A stretch of DNA of 9,303 bases, taken from the NCBI GenBank assembly GCA_023432075.1, contig JAEYVD010000287.1, forward strand, positions 1 to 9,303, in the 5' to 3' direction. The stretch is from Pseudomonadota bacterium (GTDB taxonomy: Bacteria > Pseudomonadota > Gammaproteobacteria > Burkholderiales > Burkholderiaceae_B). The notes under the pieces are model-generated. The model ran no database searches. It had not been told where the DNA came from and saw nothing but the letters and a program-made list of their open reading frames with translations. This document shows positions 6,190-9,303 of this stretch, piece by piece (within the stretch, counting starts at the first letter, position 1; every line of letters begins with the position of its first letter). Made by a program: the position numbers and the translations under genes.

Positions 6190-7395
6190 ATGGGCCTGGC
6201 TTTCCAAAATGAATTGCACGACGATTTCGGCATGCGGCCCGTCGCCTACATGCCCTATGGCGGGGCGGACCTGGGGGAAATCCTGGCCGTGGGCCGCGCG
6301 GTGGGCAACGGCGACGACGACGCGTTTTTTGAGGCCTGGATGGCGGCGGGCGACCGGCTGGCTGGCGAGGCGCAAGATGCCGAAGCCCGCCAGCTCATGG
6401 CCAGCGCGCGCGCGCTGTATCTGCGCGCCAGCGCCTTCTACGCGACGGCGTACCGGCCCCTGTACGGCGCGCCCGCCGATCCTCGGCTGCTGAATGCCTA
6501 TCGCACGCAGATGGCCACGTTTGACCGGGGCCTGGCGCTCTCGCCGCATCCCGTCCACCCCCTGAGCATTGCGCTGGAGGGCGCACGCCTGCCCGCCTAC
6601 CTGGTGCCGGCCGAAGGCTACGAGACCGCCGTCAGGCCGCTGGTCATCTTCACCAACGGTTATGACGCCACGGTGACGGACATGTATTTCGCGAGCGCAG
6701 TCGCCGCCACGAGACGGGGCTACCACGCCTTGGTGTTCGACGGCCCCGGGCAGGGCGGCACACTGTACGAACAGGGCGTGCCCATGCGTCCCGATTGGGA
6801 GACGGTGGTGAGCGCGGTGGTGGACTACGCCGTCGCGCTGCCGATCGTCGATGCGACGCGCATCGCGCTCAGCGGCTGGAGCCTGGGCGGTCATCTGGCG
6901 CCGCGCGCCGCCTCGGGCGAACCGCGCCTGGCCGCCTGCATTGCCGATCCGGGGCAGTGGAGCATCGCCGGCTCATTCCGGCCCCTGGCGGTCAAGCTGG
7001 GCGCCAGCCCGGACATTGCGATGAATCTGGGAGAACTCCCGCAAGCCGTCATCGACCGCCTGTGGGAGTTCGTCATGGCCAGTCGCACGCTCACATGGAA
7101 GATCGTGCAGCGCGGCTTCTGGGTGCACGGCGTGGACAACCTGCGCGACTACCTGCGCGCGGTGGAGCCCTTCACGATGGACGGCCGCATCGAAGGCCTT
7201 CGGTGTCCCACGCTGATGACGCTGGCCGAAAACGACCCGCTGGCCGCCGGCACTGAGCAGTTCTTCGATAAGCTGCGCTGTCCCAAGACGCTGCTGCGCT
7301 TCTCGGCGCAAGAGGGGGCGGGCGATCACTGCGAGTCCGCGAACCGGTCGCTGTTGAATCGCCGCGTGCTGGATTGGCTGGACGGGGTGCTGTAA
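6190..7395 (+). CDS. Alpha/beta hydrolase with N-terminal helical domain (dihydropseudooxynicotine hydrolase-like)
   Basis: A 401-residue serine hydrolase. The triad is complete: S231 in LSGWSLGGH (GxSxG), D349 in LAENDPL and H380 in GAGDHCES. The oxyanion region is probably FTNGYDA at 154-160, and FDGPGQG at 183-189 is the conserved turn before the nucleophile strand. The first about 120 residues are helical (for example 43-85, acidic and alanine-rich) and precede the hydrolase core. This layout and the GDHC histidine motif resemble 2,6-dihydropseudooxynicotine hydrolase, a C-C bond hydrolase, and acylaminoacyl-peptidase-like annotations. There is no signal peptide. GGAGA lies five bases before ATG. 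It is divergent from the cysteine hydrolase and amidohydrolase operon, which suggests a shared pathway. It could equally be an esterase or amidase; the substrate is not evident. Confidence 0.9.
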   Translation: MGLAFQNELHDDFGMRPVAYMPYGGADLGEILAVGRAVGNGDDDAFFEAWMAAGDRLAGEAQDAEARQLMASARALYLRASAFYATAYRPLYGAPADPRLLNAYRTQMATFDRGLALSPHPVHPLSIALEGARLPAYLVPAEGYETAVRPLVIFTNGYDATVTDMYFASAVAATRRGYHALVFDGPGQGGTLYEQGVPMRPDWETVVSAVVDYAVALPIVDATRIALSGWSLGGHLAPRAASGEPRLAACIADPGQWSIAGSFRPLAVKLGASPDIAMNLGELPQAVIDRLWEFVMASRTLTWKIVQRGFWVHGVDNLRDYLRAVEPFTMDGRIEGLRCPTLMTLAENDPLAAGTEQFFDKLRCPKTLLRFSAQEGAGDHCESANRSLLNRRVLDWLDGVL

Positions 7396-7414
7396 GGCGG
7401 GGTCCGTCCCCGCC
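7396..7414 (+). terminator. GC-rich hairpin directly after the hydrolase stop
   Basis: GGCGGGG at 7396-7402 pairs with CCCCGCC at 7408-7414 across a 5-base loop, beginning at the base after the TAA. No T tract follows, so efficient intrinsic termination is uncertain. It insulates the hydrolase from the next promoter, which starts 13 bases further on. Confidence 0.55.
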
Positions 7415-7426
7415 CGCCGCGCTGCC

Positions 7427-7432
7427 TATAAT
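7427..7432 (+). promoter_or_regulatory. TATAAT -10 box upstream of the radical SAM gene
   Basis: A perfect sigma-70 -10 hexamer in an otherwise very GC-rich gap. It is preceded by TGCC, one base off an extended -10. No good -35 is found at 16-18 bases upstream, where the sequence is the GC hairpin. A start point near 7439 would give a leader of about 36 bases. It implies the radical SAM gene has its own promoter. Confidence 0.55.
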
Positions 7433-7453
7433 TGCACCGATCCCCGCTTTTTG

Positions 7454-7469
7454 ACGGCAGCCCTGCCGT
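7454..7469 (+). repeat. Inverted repeat in the leader of the radical SAM gene
   Basis: ACGGCAG at 7454-7460 and CTGCCGT at 7463-7469 are perfect arms separated by two bases. In RNA a 6-bp stem with a 4-base loop can form, ending five bases before the ATG. It covers the place where a ribosome binding site would be, and no good one is visible. As DNA it could be an operator just downstream of the promoter. Confidence 0.5.
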
Positions 7470-7474
7470 GCCTC

Positions 7475-9303
7475 ATGTCGACCTTGCCTTTGCGCGTGCT
7501 GTCGGTGATTCCACCGATGACGCAGCTGAACACTCCCTATCCGTCCACCGCCTATCTGACCGGCTTCCTGCGGTCGCGCGACGTCACCGCGTTCCAGGAG
7601 GATCTGGCGCTGGCCCTAGTGCTGCGCCTGCTCTCGACCGACGGCCTGCGGGCCGTGGCAAGCCGCATCGACCCGCTGCCCCTTGAAAAGCACACGCAGC
7701 CCATCCAGGCATTCGTCGCCATGCAGGCGCGTTATCTGGCCACCATCGGCCCGGTGATCGGCTTTCTGCAAGGCCGCGACCCCACGCTGGCGCATCGCAT
7801 TGCGGGGCGCAACTACCTGCCCGAAGGGCCGCGCTTTGCCACGCTGGATGTCTACCTGGACGAGGACGGCGGCGATCCGCTGGGCTGGGCGTTCGGCGCG
7901 CTGGGGTTGCAGGATCGGGCCAAGCACCTGGCCACGCTGTACCTGAACGACCTGGCCGACGTGCTGCGCGACGCGATCGATCCGCGCTTTGAATTTGTGC
8001 GCTATGCCGAATCGCTTGCGGGCAGCCAGCCCACGTTCGACCCGCTGGCCCAGGCGCTGGATGCCCCGCTAAACCTGGTGGACGAAACGCTGCGCGAGCT
8101 TACCGAGGCCGCGCTGGCGCGCCATACGCCGACCATGGTCCTGCTGTCTGTGCCGTTTCCCGGCGCGGTGTACGCCGCGTTTCGTATCGCACAGACGATC
8201 AAGGCACAGGATCCCAGCATCGTTACCGTGCTGGGCGGCGGCTTCGTCAACACCGAATTGCGCGAACTGAAAGACCCGCGCGTGTTCGATTACTTCGATT
8301 TCGTCACGCTGGACGCCGGCGAGCGGCCGCTGCTGGCGCTGCTGGAACACGTGCAGGGCAAGCGATCGCGTCAGCGCCTGGTGCGCACCTTCGTGCGCGA
8401 TGCCGACAGCGGTGCGGTGCGCTACGTCAACCTGGTCGAGCCTGACGTTGCATTTGCCGAAGTGGGCACGCCCACGTGGGACGGCCTGCCGCTGGATCGC
8501 TATCTGTCGCTGCTCGACATGCTTAACCCGATGCACCGGCTCTGGAGCGACGGGCGTTGGAACAAACTGACCGTCGCGCACGGCTGTTACTGGAAGAAGT
8601 GCAGCTTCTGCGACGTGGGGCTGGACTACATCGGCCGGTATGAGGGGGCGTCGGCTTCCGTGCTGGCCGATCGTATCGAAGCCATCGTGGCCGAGACCGG
8701 GCAGACGGGTTTTCACTTCGTCGACGAGGCTGCGCCGCCCAAGGCGCTCAAGGCCCTGGCCGCCGAGCTGATCGAACGCAACACCGGGATTTCCTGGTGG
8801 GGCAACATCCGCTTCGAAAAGACCTTCAGCCCGGAACTGTGTGAACTGCTGGCCGATAGCGGCTGCATTGCGGTTTCCGGCGGCCTGGAAGTTGCCTCGG
8901 ACCGGCTGCTGAACCTGATGAAGAAGGGCGTGTCGATCGACCAGGTGGCGCGCGTGACGCGTGCGTTCAGCGATGCCGGGGTGCTGGTGCACGCCTACCT
9001 GATGTACGGTTTTCCGACGCAGACCGTGCAGGACACGGTGGATGCGCTGGAGTACGTGCGCCAGCTATTCGAAAACGACTGCATCCAGAGCGGGTTCTTT
9101 CACCGCTTCGCCTGTACGGTGCATTCGCCGGTGGGCCAGAATCCGGACGAGTACGGCATCAAGCTCAAGCCCTTGCCCGAGGTCACGTTTGCCAAGAACG
9201 ACGTGGGCTTTCATGACCCCACGGGCGTGGATCACGACGCGCTGGGCAAAGGCCTGAAGAAGGCCATCTACAACTTCATGCACGGCATCGGGCTGGAAGA
9301 GGA
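7475..9303 (+). CDS. B12-binding-domain-type radical SAM protein, 3' end beyond window
   Basis: At least 609 residues, open to the right edge. It opens with LRVLSVIPPMTQLNTPYPSTAYLTGFL in pieces typical of the Rossmann-like cobalamin-binding domain; a LGGGFVNTEL turn at 253-262 fits the end of that domain. No DxHxxG motif was seen, which is common in cobalamin-type radical SAM enzymes. The radical SAM core starts at AHGCYWKKCSFCDVG with C371, C376 and C379 for the 4Fe-4S cluster. It continues through FHFVDEAAPP (413-422), WWGNIRFEK (441-449), SGGLEVASDRLLNLMKKG (468-485) and YLMYGFPTQT. The middle domain between them is unusually long. The ATG at 7475 is chosen because it begins directly at the first beta strand; a second ATG at 7517 would cut into it. 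The reaction is unknown; methylation or other C-H modification is the family norm. Confidence 0.9.
   Translation, partial: MSTLPLRVLSVIPPMTQLNTPYPSTAYLTGFLRSRDVTAFQEDLALALVLRLLSTDGLRAVASRIDPLPLEKHTQPIQAFVAMQARYLATIGPVIGFLQGRDPTLAHRIAGRNYLPEGPRFATLDVYLDEDGGDPLGWAFGALGLQDRAKHLATLYLNDLADVLRDAIDPRFEFVRYAESLAGSQPTFDPLAQALDAPLNLVDETLRELTEAALARHTPTMVLLSVPFPGAVYAAFRIAQTIKAQDPSIVTVLGGGFVNTELRELKDPRVFDYFDFVTLDAGERPLLALLEHVQGKRSRQRLVRTFVRDADSGAVRYVNLVEPDVAFAEVGTPTWDGLPLDRYLSLLDMLNPMHRLWSDGRWNKLTVAHGCYWKKCSFCDVGLDYIGRYEGASASVLADRIEAIVAETGQTGFHFVDEAAPPKALKALAAELIERNTGISWWGNIRFEKTFSPELCELLADSGCIAVSGGLEVASDRLLNLMKKGVSIDQVARVTRAFSDAGVLVHAYLMYGFPTQTVQDTVDALEYVRQLFENDCIQSGFFHRFACTVHSPVGQNPDEYGIKLKPLPEVTFAKNDVGFHDPTGVDHDALGKGLKKAIYNFMHGIGLEE

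Noticed and set aside
6055..6894. A 280-residue N-terminal extension of the cysteine hydrolase in the same frame
   Set aside because: It lies opposite the alpha/beta hydrolase, has shadow-like composition, and a good AAGGAG plus ATG marks the normal family start at 6054.
7432..7686. An 84-codon plus-strand frame at the start of the radical SAM gene
   Set aside because: It overlaps the true radical SAM frame, which is open to the window edge and carries the family motifs; the alternative has none.

Overview
The window looks like chromosomal DNA of a high-GC betaproteobacterium, most likely Burkholderiales and plausibly Alcaligenaceae (Achromobacter/Bordetella-like). The reasons are a Bug-type periplasmic solute receptor, a XapX-domain membrane protein, a VasX/BTH_I2691-like type VI secretion effector remnant, and GC-biased codon use over most of the window. 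The genus is an inference; no marker gene is present.

Left block (1-1919): the 3' part of a large membrane-inserting T6SS effector gene that runs in from the left. It is interrupted by a +1 frame change between positions 175 and 257, probably at a six-G tract. Its stop overlaps the start of a two-helix membrane protein that resembles DUF6708 and is probably the cognate immunity protein. This block has visibly lower GC (about 50-53% in hand-counted 60-base lines) than the rest (about 63-70%), which fits a mobile or rapidly exchanged effector-immunity cassette.

Middle block (2119-7395): a metabolic and transport island. A Bug receptor (+) converges on a three-gene minus-strand operon across a strong hairpin. 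In transcription order the operon is an isochorismatase-family cysteine hydrolase (YcaC-like), a XapX small membrane protein, and a YtcJ-like amidohydrolase with a Cys/His-rich tail. XapX and the amidohydrolase overlap by 8 bases. An alpha/beta hydrolase with a complete Ser-Asp-His triad is transcribed divergently from the operon. Together these suggest capture of a small organic acid or amide and its stepwise hydrolysis. The substrate cannot be read from sequence.

Right block (7396-9303): a GC-rich hairpin closes the hydrolase gene. A perfect TATAAT box and a dyad in the leader follow, then a B12-binding-type radical SAM protein that runs off the right edge. Its iron-sulfur motif is spaced CX4CX2C, not the usual CX3CX2C. 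No rRNA, tRNA, CRISPR array, insertion sequence or attachment site was seen.
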